Shown here piece after piece: positions 9,550 through 18,089 of a stretch of DNA of 44,596 nt. The stretch covers positions 1 to 44,596 of the forward strand of contig JANQPU010000176.1 in the NCBI GenBank assembly GCA_028285315.1. The letters run 5' to 3'. This DNA is from Acaryochloris sp. IP29b_bin.176 (GTDB taxonomy: Bacteria; Cyanobacteriota; Cyanobacteriia; Thermosynechococcales; Thermosynechococcaceae). Each line of letters starts with the position of its first letter. The first letter of the stretch is position 1. The notes under the pieces are model-generated. The model worked only from the letters and a program-made list of their open reading frames with translations, did not search any database and was not told the origin of the DNA. Both the position numbers and the translations under genes were made by a program.

Positions 9550-9815
9550 TACTTCAGTCTAACCTTGCCAGTCTTTCCCTTCACAAAAAGCGTGCTTTTA
9601 GGGCATATTACTCCTGATATAGACCCAGAAAAGTATGACTGCAATATTCCCAATCAATGAGTGCATACTGACGATACTGCTGAGTTGCAACTTGATGGAA
9701 CTGAGTGCTAAGCAGAGGAGTCAAAGGATTCAAACGTTTCTAACCTGTCAAGCTCAAAGTCCTCAGTAATAAGGATGTATTTGGGTGATTGAGTCAGCCG
9801 TCTGACTGACAGGCA

Positions 9816-9844
9816 TTGACAGATACTAGGCATGACGCTATAAG
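9816..9844 (+). promoter_or_regulatory. Near-consensus sigma-70 type promoter for the LytM gene
   Basis: TTGACA (9816-9821), 17 nt, then TATAAG (9839-9844). Transcription would begin near 9851, about 80 nt before the LytM peptidase start at 9932. The rest of the 380-nt gap between the ABC exporter (start 9549) and this gene shows nothing else I can support. Confidence 0.7.
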
Positions 9845-9931
9845 AGAGTTCATGTTTTCTTTATTGTTGTTGTTCGTTATTAGGCCATTGCCGGTTGGGC
9901 AAGTTGGGGTCATTTGCAAAGGAGTTCCGCA

Positions 9932-10534
9932 ATGAAACGCAACCGCTGGTTATTCGCTGTTGGTGCAAGTGTAGTAGGGCTAAGTGTGGCGTCCGTTATG
10001 GGACCCCAAGCTGTTGGTAATCAGCCGCCTCAAGTGGCAGTGGGTACGTCCATCTGGCGGAATGGTTCTTTCCCGGTGGAGAATTTTCAGGGATATACCT
10101 CTCCCTTTGGCTATCGCTCATCGCCAACCGGAGGCTATTCAACAGAATTTCATACGGGCCTTGATTTTGCAGCGCCTACTGGTAGCTACATCCGCAACTG
10201 GTGGTCTGGCCGAGTCGTCAGAGTATCTGACAACACAGCTTGTGGTACCTCTGTGCGCGTACAGTCAGGATCTTGGGTTCATGTCTACTGCCATATGAAG
10301 GGCTATGTTGCTAGAGATAGCAGAGGGCCTTATGTCGTCGATGGTGGACTGCGTATTCGCCAGGGGCAAACGGTAAAAGCAGGTCAACGCATTGGTCGAG
10401 TCGGCATGACGGGTCGCACGACTGGTCCTCACCTCCACTGGACCCTTAAATATCGAGGTAAATTAGTCGACCCTGCGGCAGTTTTGCGAGCGATGCATCG
10501 TGCTCAAAGCGGCTCTATTAGCCAAAATCTCTAG
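9932..10534 (+). CDS. Secreted M23 (LytM-type) peptidase
   Basis: I chose ATG 9932 because AAGGAG lies 8 nt upstream; a TTG at 9914 in the same frame would include that ribosome site. The 200-residue product has a signal peptide (about residues 1-28, LFAVGASVVGLSVASVMG). Its LytM domain has zinc ligands in EFHTGLDFAAP and GPHLHW, plus HVYCHM between them. Such enzymes cut peptidoglycan cross-bridges or act as amidase activators. All visible catalytic motifs are intact, so an active endopeptidase is likely. A strong promoter lies about 80 nt upstream. Confidence 0.9.
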   Translation: MKRNRWLFAVGASVVGLSVASVMGPQAVGNQPPQVAVGTSIWRNGSFPVENFQGYTSPFGYRSSPTGGYSTEFHTGLDFAAPTGSYIRNWWSGRVVRVSDNTACGTSVRVQSGSWVHVYCHMKGYVARDSRGPYVVDGGLRIRQGQTVKAGQRIGRVGMTGRTTGPHLHWTLKYRGKLVDPAAVLRAMHRAQSGSISQNL

Positions 10535-10581
10535 TTAAGCGGCCATAAGACGTAAGCCGATCCCCTTTTTGGCTATCATGC

Positions 10582-10842
10582 CTATTTTTCGAGGCGAACA
10601 ACATACCATTGCAAAAATTCACCCGGCCCCAAGTCTAGTTCGCATGCTGTCGAGACAAGATGTTTTGCTTGCTCAGGAATGGTAGGAATCGCTTGGAGAT
10701 CCTGGGGAAGGTCAGCCTGCTGAGTGGATAAAACAGACTCTAGCTTGGCGATGAGTTCTGCAGTCGTTACAAATTGCTCTGGCTGATTGGTTTCCAGGAC
10801 AACATACGTATCTTCATCGCCATACATGAGGGGATCTGGCAT
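10582..10842 (-). CDS. Crr7-like protein (chlororespiratory reduction 7)
   Basis: This 86-residue protein matches my memory of the Crr7 family, found in cyanobacteria and chloroplasts: MPDPLMYGDEDTYVVLE at the start, PEQFVTTAELIAKL near 21-34, and the ending ELDLGPGEFLQWYVVRLEK. In plants Crr7 is required for accumulation of the chloroplast NDH-1 complex, which drives cyclic electron flow. It starts 5 nt after the stop of the TPR gene on the same strand, so the two are probably co-transcribed, which is apt since both would serve assembly of photosynthetic complexes. Confidence 0.75.
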   Translation of the reverse strand: MPDPLMYGDEDTYVVLETNQPEQFVTTAELIAKLESVLSTQQADLPQDLQAIPTIPEQAKHLVSTACELDLGPGEFLQWYVVRLEK

Positions 10843-10847
10843 TAGAC

Positions 10848-11429
10848 TTATCCCGAAACAGCTACTTGTTTCCGTAGCGATCTAGATCGTCGCTTTGCCG
10901 TATCATTTTTTGGATCTTGGGATAGCACCTCATCATAGGTCTCTAAAGCTTGCCGCATAAGTTTTTTACGCTCATAGGCATGGGCCAGATTATTCATCGC
11001 CACGAGATAATCAGATTTACACTTCAGGGCTTCTTTATAGTGGCGGATCGCCAAATCAAACTGTTCTTGACCAAAGTAGGCATAGCCGAGAGCATTATAT
11101 AACGGGGCTAAGGGCTCAATGATAGGTGTATTGTCTGAGATATCGGCACTGTCTTCTGAGGGTAGAGTGCCAATCTCAGACTCTGCGGCCTTCAAAGCCT
11201 TTTTGAGTTGAGTCACAGCTTGAACGAATAGCTTCTTCTGCAAATAGATACTGCCTAGCTCAAAATATTCTTCGACAGTACCAACATCTTTCTTAAACTT
11301 TGTTTCTAGCCTGGAAATCGTGAGTTCATTCTTGCGGGTTCTTAAAACTTGGCGAAACACAAACCACCCTGCAAAGCAGAGCAAGACCAAGAATAGTGCC
11401 AAATAGAGGGTTGCTAAAGAGTTATCCAT
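10848..11429 (-). CDS. TPR membrane protein, probably Ycf37-like (PSI assembly)
   Basis: A 193-residue protein with one N-terminal membrane helix (about residues 6-26, ATLYLALFLVLLCFAGWFVF) and three TPR units (about 57-80, 107-140 and 142-174; for example LGYAYFGQEQFDLAIRHYKEAL). Size and layout match Ycf37/Pyg7, which helps assemble or stabilise photosystem I at the thylakoid membrane. TPR repeats alone do not prove the family, hence the moderate confidence. A crr7-like gene follows 5 nt downstream. Confidence 0.65.
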   Translation of the reverse strand: MDNSLATLYLALFLVLLCFAGWFVFRQVLRTRKNELTISRLETKFKKDVGTVEEYFELGSIYLQKKLFVQAVTQLKKALKAAESEIGTLPSEDSADISDNTPIIEPLAPLYNALGYAYFGQEQFDLAIRHYKEALKCKSDYLVAMNNLAHAYERKKLMRQALETYDEVLSQDPKNDTAKRRSRSLRKQVAVSG

Positions 11430-11502
11430 TATCGTTTGATTTCAACAGTTCCTTGATACATTCTTGATGTCATTCCAGCCTATCAAATCCACCGAAAATC
11501 TT

Positions 11503-11517
11503 GTACCAGCATGGTAC
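11503..11517. repeat. Perfect inverted repeat GTACCA-GCA-TGGTAC
   Basis: Two 6-bp arms with a 3-bp spacer, in the gap upstream of the Ycf37-like gene (start 11429). The spacing is GTA-N9-TAC, one base longer than an NtcA box. It could be an operator or chance; no promoter hexamers were clearly placed around it. Confidence 0.35.
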
Positions 11518-11689
11518 CGCAGGTCTACAGTGCCATTGATGAGTTTTGACCTGAATTCTCAGAGTATAGATCCAAGCAACAGACGTCGATAGCAGAGCTA
11601 TCCCACCGCATACAGTCATGAGGGTCGAATTACAACATCGGCAGAAAGCCTTTCTCGTTGAGAATGGAGCGACCCTTATCTATAAACCT

Positions 11690-11983
11690 CTATAAACCTA
11701 ATTGAGTTAAACGAGGTAGAAAATCTTCCCAGGACAACCCTTGCTGTAAGTACTGCGGATGAGCTGGATCATATGGGCCTTGTAAGCGATCAATCGACAG
11801 GATAGTGGTACCATCAGGCAAGATGGGAATATCGACATCAAAGGCAGTAGGCCGCATGAGTGAGCTAGAGAAGCCTCTAAAAATCGCTATCTCATCTGGT
11901 TCACCTTCAATCTCAGCTTTCACAATCAACACTTCCTGAGGGCATTGAAGGGTGTATTGCTCTAATCTATCCCCTACGGTCAT
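11690..11983 (-). CDS. Small conserved protein, DUF7734-like
   Basis: A soluble 97-residue protein. QEVLIVKAEIEGEPDEIAIF and RGFSSSLMRPTAFDVDIPIL (about residues 16-55) recall a small family shared by cyanobacteria and plant plastids that I know as DUF7734; the label is from memory. No catalytic motif is visible. It starts 23 nt after the stop of the DUF3177 membrane protein on the same strand, so they are likely one transcript. Confidence 0.6.
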   Translation of the reverse strand: MTVGDRLEQYTLQCPQEVLIVKAEIEGEPDEIAIFRGFSSSLMRPTAFDVDIPILPDGTTILSIDRLQGPYDPAHPQYLQQGLSWEDFLPRLTQLGL

Positions 11984-12006
11984 GACTCGACTTACTCGAA
12001 ATATTG

Positions 12007-12597
12007 TTAATAGCCTGTGGCTGAACGTCCCTGTTTAGACAAACGAAACAGCAGAAAATAGCCAAAGTAAAAACCATATAGAACCAATGCCAGAGTTGCC
12101 AGGATATTAATTCGACTGACACCAGAGCTAGCGTGCGCAATAGCAGCAACGCCATAAGCAGGTTCTAACCAAACCTGACATTGATCAGCTGCGATCGCAG
12201 TTTTAGAACCTGCACATCCTAGATATGGGGAGAGTGCGGCGGCAGACATCAGGCAGAACAGGGTTGTTGCCCATCGCCACGAGGTCAGGGCTAGTTTTAA
12301 TTTGCCACGCCGATCGTCAATTTCTTCGTTGAGATCCACCCAAAACCAGAGGCTTACTGGAACCAAAAGCAAGGCTAGAAAAAGTGTTACAAAACTGAGG
12401 GGGACTTGAGCCATCATTAAATACATCGTGATCAGCAATAAACTCGCCACTCGCCAGTAAATCACTAAGAGCCGACTAATCGGCTGAGCATTTTCAATAA
12501 TGGCCCAAACCAGCAAACCCAAGGGAAAGAACACTAAAAAGACAAGCGCCAGTCGACAATCTGTCCATACTAGTGTTCGTAACATTTCAAGGGACAT
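12007..12597 (-). CDS. DUF3177 family membrane protein
   Basis: A 196-residue protein with five or so hydrophobic segments (about 15-36, 44-62, 65-88, 107-125 and 163-186). It resembles the cyanobacterial DUF3177 family. Residues between about 126 and 160 form a soluble loop with two cysteines (CAGSK and DQCQV), possibly a disulfide in the lumen or periplasm. Function is unknown. It is followed by the DUF7734-like gene. Confidence 0.65.
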   Translation of the reverse strand: MSLEMLRTLVWTDCRLALVFLVFFPLGLLVWAIIENAQPISRLLVIYWRVASLLLITMYLMMAQVPLSFVTLFLALLLVPVSLWFWVDLNEEIDDRRGKLKLALTSWRWATTLFCLMSAAALSPYLGCAGSKTAIAADQCQVWLEPAYGVAAIAHASSGVSRINILATLALVLYGFYFGYFLLFRLSKQGRSATGY

Positions 12598-12676
12598 AAA
12601 TTTCTCAAACGTTGGTTCAGCATATCTACTCTACCCAGAATTGGTCCTCCAAAAGCCATTCTGTAGTGGATATCTC

Positions 12677-13102
12677 CTAAGATGAAGAAATCGGTTGGTA
12701 AGTCCAAAGCTCTTCAATTTGGTCCTCTATTTCGGAGGTGAGAGAGGTGAAAAACACACCTTCTTCAGCATCGGGATGATGGGTCAGCCAAACTCCGCGC
12801 ATCATCACTTCAATGTCATGGCTAGTGAAGTTTGATGGCAATACTGATTCTGGGGATAAGGGTATGAGGGACTCCCTGACACTTAAAGAGACCGCATCAC
12901 AGTTGACTTGAGCTAGCTCCAATTCTAATGCTCTTAATTCAGGAATCTCGGAAGGCACAATCAGAGATACAACGCTAGGTTCCATATGGATAGGTTGTGC
13001 AGATCGTATGGCCAGCACAACACGCCGATGGATCACCTCTTCAATCGGATCGGTCACAGATTCTAAAATGGTGCCTTGTTTGCCGTAGTTAAACTTCAAC
13101 AT
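12677..13102 (-). CDS. Conserved-looking hypothetical protein
   Basis: I prefer ATG 13102 (MLKFNYGKQGTILE) because GGGGGGC lies about 8 nt upstream. A GTG at 13150 would add 16 residues that look untranslated. The 141-residue product is acidic, with a regular pattern of hydrophobic strands (VVLAIRSAQPIHMEPSVVSL), and no membrane segment or cysteine motif. I do not recognise a named family. It is separate from the neighbouring DUF3177 gene by about 80 nt. Confidence 0.6.
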   Translation of the reverse strand: MLKFNYGKQGTILESVTDPIEEVIHRRVVLAIRSAQPIHMEPSVVSLIVPSEIPELRALELELAQVNCDAVSLSVRESLIPLSPESVLPSNFTSHDIEVMMRGVWLTHHPDAEEGVFFTSLTSEIEDQIEELWTYQPISSS

Positions 13103-13257
13103 TGCTTTTAGCCCCCCACTAGATTTATGGCCCAACTCCCTGAAATTCACCCAGAACTGACTATTTTTAGGATTAATCCTAAAAATAAGACTTTCTTAAC
13201 CCGCTATTGACACACTTTTGTCCTTCACTTTTAGCCTAATGCGGTAACCAGGTCAAA

Positions 13258-13275
13258 TATACTACAATCGTAGTA
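13258..13275. promoter_or_regulatory. Candidate operator overlapping a -10 element
   Basis: A perfect inverted repeat TACTAC-AATC-GTAGTA (13260-13275) overlaps a -10-like TATACT (13258-13263), 44 nt before the start of a ribbon-helix-helix gene. ACAATC also occurs twice as a direct repeat here (13265-13269 area and 13275-13280). Small RHH proteins usually repress their own promoters through such repeats, so autoregulation is the natural reading. Confidence 0.5.
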
Positions 13276-13318
13276 CAATCTGCCTAAGCCGTTTAGAGTA
13301 TTGAGAGGAAATAATATA

Positions 13319-13654
13319 ATGTCTGTCACTCATTCCGTCCCTACCACTGAGATGCAGGTCACCAGTATTCGGTTGGAGCGCGAGTTGAAAGATAAGCTCA
13401 AAAATCTCTCTGGCCATCAAGGCTATCAGGCTCTGATTCGTGACATTCTTTGGAACTATGTACAGCAAAAGTCAGGTGACTTTACCCCTACGGTTGAACG
13501 AACGCAAATATCAGCATCTTTCCCTGCGACAGCTCAAACAGATACCCGTTGTGCCCTAACGGGTAAAGCGATTCGTTCTCAAGAATCCATCCAGTTAGGG
13601 TTGACCACTGAAGGAGTGCTGATTCCTCTGAGTTCAGGTAGTCTGCCGCAATAA
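13319..13654 (+). CDS. Ribbon-helix-helix (CopG/Arc-like) DNA-binding protein
   Basis: The ATG at 13319 has GAGAGGA 9 nt upstream; a TTG at 13301 would include it. The 111-residue product has an RHH core at about residues 12-48: strand MQVTSIRLE, then helices ELKDKLKNLSG and QALIRDILWNYVQQ. The rest has a cysteine (RCALTGKAIRSQESIQLGL) and might bind a ligand or partner. No toxin gene lies beside it, so it is not an obvious antitoxin. The upstream palindrome suggests self-repression. Confidence 0.7.
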   Translation: MSVTHSVPTTEMQVTSIRLERELKDKLKNLSGHQGYQALIRDILWNYVQQKSGDFTPTVERTQISASFPATAQTDTRCALTGKAIRSQESIQLGLTTEGVLIPLSSGSLPQ

Positions 13655-13866
13655 GCTTTTTGTCTGACTATCGGCCTCAGCAGTTGTGCGGTCTGGAATT
13701 CAGCCTAACTCTAAAGGAAGTCTGCAAATTCTGACGATTCATGAACAAAACGCACAGAATGAGAGGGTTATCTGGGCACACTTGAGAGTAGAGCAACTTT
13801 TACCGAAGTGTGCACGTCTGCCCAACTGATATGACGTCCACGTCGAGGGCGTTGAGGTGCAAGTTT

Positions 13867-14367
13867 ATGAATGACTATAGTCAATGGTGGCAATGGAGCC
13901 GATGGCAGATTCCCGTTACGGCTCTATGCCTTGTGATAGGTGCATTCGGTGAGTATCCTATTGTGGAGGCTAATCCTGCCAATTTTGCCAGTCTCAGCTT
14001 ATCTCCCGGTTTTAGTTCTCACACTATAAAAGGTTATGCAAAAGGCATTATCGCTCTCCATCGAATTGTGGGGGAGCGAGATATGCAAAAGAATATGTGC
14101 CTTGGCTATGGCTCACCTAGCCCAGATCATATGCTGGTGCTGAAGAAAAACGTCAATAAACTGAGACTGCAAGTCAACAGCCGTCGAGATACAACCTTAC
14201 TGATTAAAGGCCCAGGCAATCGCCTCTATTGCCTCGATGATTCAGCGAAGGGGAAAGATGCAGGTTGGGTGGCTAATCAACTGCCTGCAGGGAGGTATTC
14301 TATCTGGGTAGGCTCGTTTGAGCGAGGCCAACAATTTCGCTACACCGTCACAGTTGAAGAGCTCTAG
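13867..14367 (+). CDS. Secreted protein with PPC-like domain
   Basis: ATG 13867 is preceded by GAGGTG at a good distance; a GTG at 13810 is in frame but less likely. The product is 166 residues: a signal peptide or anchor (about 14-32, IPVTALCLVIGAFGEYPIVEA), then a beta-rich domain. The C-terminal half (TTLLIKGPGNRLYCLDD ... LPAGRYSIWVGSF) resembles bacterial pre-peptidase C-terminal (PPC) or similar jelly-roll domains. Two cysteines (CLGYG and YCLDD) could form a disulfide. It stands alone upstream of the cytochrome maturation genes; a functional link is not shown. Confidence 0.65.
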   Translation: MNDYSQWWQWSRWQIPVTALCLVIGAFGEYPIVEANPANFASLSLSPGFSSHTIKGYAKGIIALHRIVGERDMQKNMCLGYGSPSPDHMLVLKKNVNKLRLQVNSRRDTTLLIKGPGNRLYCLDDSAKGKDAGWVANQLPAGRYSIWVGSFERGQQFRYTVTVEEL

Positions 14368-14596
14368 GTTCTCTTGATCTGTATCTGGGGGTGATTTGGG
14401 CTTAAATATTGCCTTCGAAATCGATTGGAATAGTTAGCCCACCGCTCAATGAGGTTGGCATGCGATTTAGACATCATCTAAATGCCTTTACTGCATTGAT
14501 ACCCCGTGCTGGGTCATGACTTTGATAGATCCACTACATTTTAGGATGGCCAATTCAGACTAAATGGGAGCAGATTCCCGATTGTCTGAGGTCTGA

Positions 14597-16345
14597 ATGC
14601 TCGCCAAATTTATCCGCTTCTTGGGCTCAATTAAGTTAGCCGTACCAGTACTAGGTGCGATCGCAAGTATCTTAATTTGGGCCACGTTCTATGAAAGTAA
14701 AGTTGGGTCTCTCGTGGTCCAACAGCAGATCTATAAGAGTCCTTGGTTTGGGGCTTTAATGTTTCTGTTGGCGGTGAATTTAGGGGTCTCTACCCTATCC
14801 CGTTATCCCTGGCGAGGGCCGCGAAAAGTGGGTTTTGCCCTTGCCCACTTAGGGTTGATCGTACTGATTGCGGGCTCTGCGGCTGTGATTCACCTGGGTG
14901 TGGAAGGACTGTTGCTGGTTCGCACGGATCAGCCTGCCAACCATTTGGTGCGGGTAGAGGGTGAACTCCTGGAGGTGATGGATGACCAAGGCCAAGTTCA
15001 GCAGGCTACGGTGATGGTGGCACCTGACTATGTCATCTCACCCAAACAATTTGCCGGATTGACCTTACTGGACTATGACGAAAATTCCGTCGAAACGGTT
15101 GAGTATCGGGAAGGGGGTGCTCAAGATAATTCGGCAGTGCGGTTAGTATTGAGTAGCGATCGCATGGATCGAACCTTCGATCAGTGGCTGTCACCTGCAG
15201 CTGAAACGGTGGATTTAGGACCAGCCCAACTGGAATTACGGCTTGCTGCAAATGAGACGGCACTCCAACAACTGTTAGCGGATCCCACCCAAAAGCAAAC
15301 CCATCAATCTGGAAATTTGCTGATAAGGGTGGGGGACCGAGAAACCACGATTGCGATTGAGGATTTGCGCCGCCATGATGCCATCATCAATGACATCCAG
15401 GTTCATCTACTCAGTGTATGGCCAGACTTTCGGTTGGATGATCATAATCAGCCAATTACGGCTTCTCAGGATTGGCGGAATCCAGCCCTAGAAGTGTCAG
15501 TTACCCAGGCCGATCACCAAGAACGCTGGTTTGTCTTTGCCCAAGCCGAGCCGATCTTGGCTGGGAATGAAAGCTTACTCGATCTGAACTGGGAATACCA
15601 AGTTCCGCCTCCCCCAGCAACCGACTATTTTCGGGTAGTGGTGGCGAATCAACAACTGTACTATGCAGCCCGCTCTTCCAAGTCCTTTTCCTCAGGACCG
15701 TTGGCAATGGATCAAATGGTTCAGCCGGGCTGGGCAGATTTCCAGATCACCCTGGCAGACTGGCTCCCCCATGCCGAGGTAGTCCGAAACCGTCTACCTG
15801 CACCCCCTGGAGTTGAAGGAGTTCCGGCATTGCAAATTGTCTCAACCAACGGGCATCAGCAGTGGCTGACCTGGGGGAAATCGGCACTCATTACAGATGG
15901 CTCTTATTCGATGATGGCAGCGTTTGGCCCTCGAATGATGGCCTTACCCTTTGGGATTGGTTTGGATGACTTTATCGTTGAGCGGAATGAAGGTAGCGAA
16001 TCGGTAGCCATGTGGACCAGCCAGATTTGGATTGAAGATCTCCAGGGAGAAGCGACCCAACAACGGTCAGTTTGGATGAATCATCCCACCTGGTATCAGG
16101 GATGGAAAATTGCCCAAGCCTCCTGGAATCCGGGCGATTTGAACCAGTCCACGCTACAAGTCAAACGCGAACCCCTATGGGTAACTGCGTTGACCTGGAG
16201 TGGGGCCTTACTGACCGTATTGGGAATTGGCGTCATGTTCTATGGCCCTACCCTATTGAAAAAACGGGCAGCGGTGCCGGAAAAACTAACTGAGCCTATC
16301 GCATCTGATCCAGCCCCCATGCCCCTTGCAACTCAGGATAGATAA
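14597..16345 (+). CDS. System II cytochrome c maturation protein, ResB/Ccs1 family
   Basis: A 582-residue ResB-like protein. Three membrane helices lie in the first ~100 residues (LAVPVLGAIASILIWATFY; ALMFLLAVNLGVST; FALAHLGLIVLIAGSAAVIHLG, with a candidate haem-ligand histidine). A large extracytoplasmic domain follows (~115-520), with the family-like NHPTWYQGWKIAQASW near its end, then a last helix (~527-550). With ResC/CcsA it transports haem and attaches it to CXXCH motifs. Its stop overlaps the next gene's start by one base (TAATG). It lies upstream of genes for proteins with twelve c-haem sites in total, which it probably serves. Confidence 0.85.
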   Translation: MLAKFIRFLGSIKLAVPVLGAIASILIWATFYESKVGSLVVQQQIYKSPWFGALMFLLAVNLGVSTLSRYPWRGPRKVGFALAHLGLIVLIAGSAAVIHLGVEGLLLVRTDQPANHLVRVEGELLEVMDDQGQVQQATVMVAPDYVISPKQFAGLTLLDYDENSVETVEYREGGAQDNSAVRLVLSSDRMDRTFDQWLSPAAETVDLGPAQLELRLAANETALQQLLADPTQKQTHQSGNLLIRVGDRETTIAIEDLRRHDAIINDIQVHLLSVWPDFRLDDHNQPITASQDWRNPALEVSVTQADHQERWFVFAQAEPILAGNESLLDLNWEYQVPPPPATDYFRVVVANQQLYYAARSSKSFSSGPLAMDQMVQPGWADFQITLADWLPHAEVVRNRLPAPPGVEGVPALQIVSTNGHQQWLTWGKSALITDGSYSMMAAFGPRMMALPFGIGLDDFIVERNEGSESVAMWTSQIWIEDLQGEATQQRSVWMNHPTWYQGWKIAQASWNPGDLNQSTLQVKREPLWVTALTWSGALLTVLGIGVMFYGPTLLKKRAAVPEKLTEPIASDPAPMPLATQDR

Positions 16346-18039
16346 TGAATCAACTGAAATTTTTATGGGGACTCTGTCTCGCCTGTGCCTTGATGGTCAC
16401 CCCTTTGAGTCAATGGCAGCCTACAACCCAAACAGCGGTTGATACGCTGGCGGTCCAGCTGGATGGTCGCAAAAAGCCGTTAGATACGGTGGCGAGAGAA
16501 ACGGTGGCGACTATTCATGGGTCAGGGCAATATCAGCTGACGAGTGGTGAAGTTTTAGATGCTCCACAAACCTATTGGTCCCTTTGGCTGAACAGTCGGG
16601 ACTGGAATGATGAACCCTTTATTCTCGTCAACTATCGTCCCCTCAAGACCCAATTGGGACTGCCCTTAGAGCAAAAGTATTTTAGCTTCTCTACTCTGAT
16701 CAATTCCGAGTTAGGTGGCATCTTGCAAAAAGCCCATACCCAACAACTGCAAGAGCAACCCCTAACGCGGGATGAACGAGAAGCCTTCACCCTCGAAGAT
16801 CGCCTCAATTTAATGTTGGATACGGTTGGCAGCCAAACCTTGCCGCTAGTGCCCTATCCGAGCGATATCAAAGGCGCTTGGGTAGGAATTGCGGAAGCAC
16901 AACAGCTTTATCCCCCTGAGATCGCAGCCAGGATTCAAACTGAGTTTGAGCGGCTAAATCAGCAGTATCAAGAGAATGGTGATGATTTAGGTCGTTTGCA
17001 GGATACGACCGCCATGTTGCAGAAATCCTTAGCTGACTTGAGCCCTGAGATTTATCCAGATTCGGCCACCTTACAACGGGAAGTGTTTTTCAATTATTTC
17101 CATCCCTTTGGGAAAGCTTGGCAACTGTATGCGATTGCATTCCTCACCCTCCTCACCAGCCAACTCATTCCTACCCTCAATTTATATTGGAGCGGCATGG
17201 GACTATTCCTAGGGGGCATATTAGTCCAAATCTTTGGTTTTATCCTGCGCATGCAAATTGCAGGCCGCCCTCCAGTTACCAATATGTATGAATCCGTGGT
17301 GTGGGTCGGCTTTGGGATTGCGGCTTTAGCCTTTTGCTTTGAGTTACAGACCCGAGCCCGATCCTATCTACTAGCGGCGGCACCGCTGGCAGTGGTTTGC
17401 CTCCTGCTAGCAGATAGTCTGCCTGCCGTTTTAGATCCGAGTATTGAGCCTTTGGTGCCTGTTCTGCAGGATAACTTCTGGCTCAGCATCCATGTCCCCA
17501 CGATTACCCTCAGTTATGCCAGCTTTGCCCTGGCCATGGGCTTGGGACATCTAGCATTGGTGCAATATTGGCGACAACCGCAGGGAGGTTCAACCGCAAC
17601 TATCTTGTCCCGTTTAAATACCCGTGTGATTCAAGTGGGGATATTGCTGCTGACGGCGGGCATTATTTTGGGCGGTATCTGGGCGCATTTTTCCTGGGGA
17701 CGATTTTGGGGTTGGGATCCAAAAGAGACCTGGGCTTTAATTGCCTTACTCTGCTACTTGGCTCCAGTCCATGGTCGCTTAGCGGGCTGGTTAGGACAAT
17801 TTGGTATGAATGTTGCCAGTGTCTTAGCCTTTAATGCCGTGTTGATGGCTTGGTATGGTGTCAATTTTGTCTTGGGAACCGGACTACATAGCTATGGGTT
17901 TGGCACAGGGGGCTCGGAATTGCTGATTGCCAGTATCGTGGGCCTGGATACTTTTTTTGTCCTAGCAACTATCCTCCGCCATCGTTCACGCCACGATGCC
18001 TCTGTTCCCGTGCCGGACGTCCAGACTGTAGATGCATAA
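16345..18039 (+). CDS. System II cytochrome c maturation protein, CcsA/ResC type
   Basis: A 564-residue protein. An N-terminal hydrophobic segment is followed by a soluble extracytoplasmic region to about residue 250 (LDGRKKPLDTVARETV is typical of the extended type), then about eight membrane helices. The haem-handling WWD-type motif WGRFWGWDPKETWALI is at about 451-466. Flanking histidines are visible in LSIHVPTITLSY and YLAPVHGR. Usual cyanobacterial CcsA is only about 340 residues and lacks this N-terminal domain, so this pair looks like a second, specialised System II set. It overlaps resB by one base. Confidence 0.88.
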   Translation: MNQLKFLWGLCLACALMVTPLSQWQPTTQTAVDTLAVQLDGRKKPLDTVARETVATIHGSGQYQLTSGEVLDAPQTYWSLWLNSRDWNDEPFILVNYRPLKTQLGLPLEQKYFSFSTLINSELGGILQKAHTQQLQEQPLTRDEREAFTLEDRLNLMLDTVGSQTLPLVPYPSDIKGAWVGIAEAQQLYPPEIAARIQTEFERLNQQYQENGDDLGRLQDTTAMLQKSLADLSPEIYPDSATLQREVFFNYFHPFGKAWQLYAIAFLTLLTSQLIPTLNLYWSGMGLFLGGILVQIFGFILRMQIAGRPPVTNMYESVVWVGFGIAALAFCFELQTRARSYLLAAAPLAVVCLLLADSLPAVLDPSIEPLVPVLQDNFWLSIHVPTITLSYASFALAMGLGHLALVQYWRQPQGGSTATILSRLNTRVIQVGILLLTAGIILGGIWAHFSWGRFWGWDPKETWALIALLCYLAPVHGRLAGWLGQFGMNVASVLAFNAVLMAWYGVNFVLGTGLHSYGFGTGGSELLIASIVGLDTFFVLATILRHRSRHDASVPVPDVQTVDA

Positions 18040-18089
18040 TTCAGGGATGATATAGCCCTACTGATACACCCCCATTAGGAAACTAAACG

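Noticed and set aside
11967-12155. 62-codon minus-strand frame across the DUF3177/DUF7734 junction
   Set aside because: Lies in another frame inside a well-supported gene.
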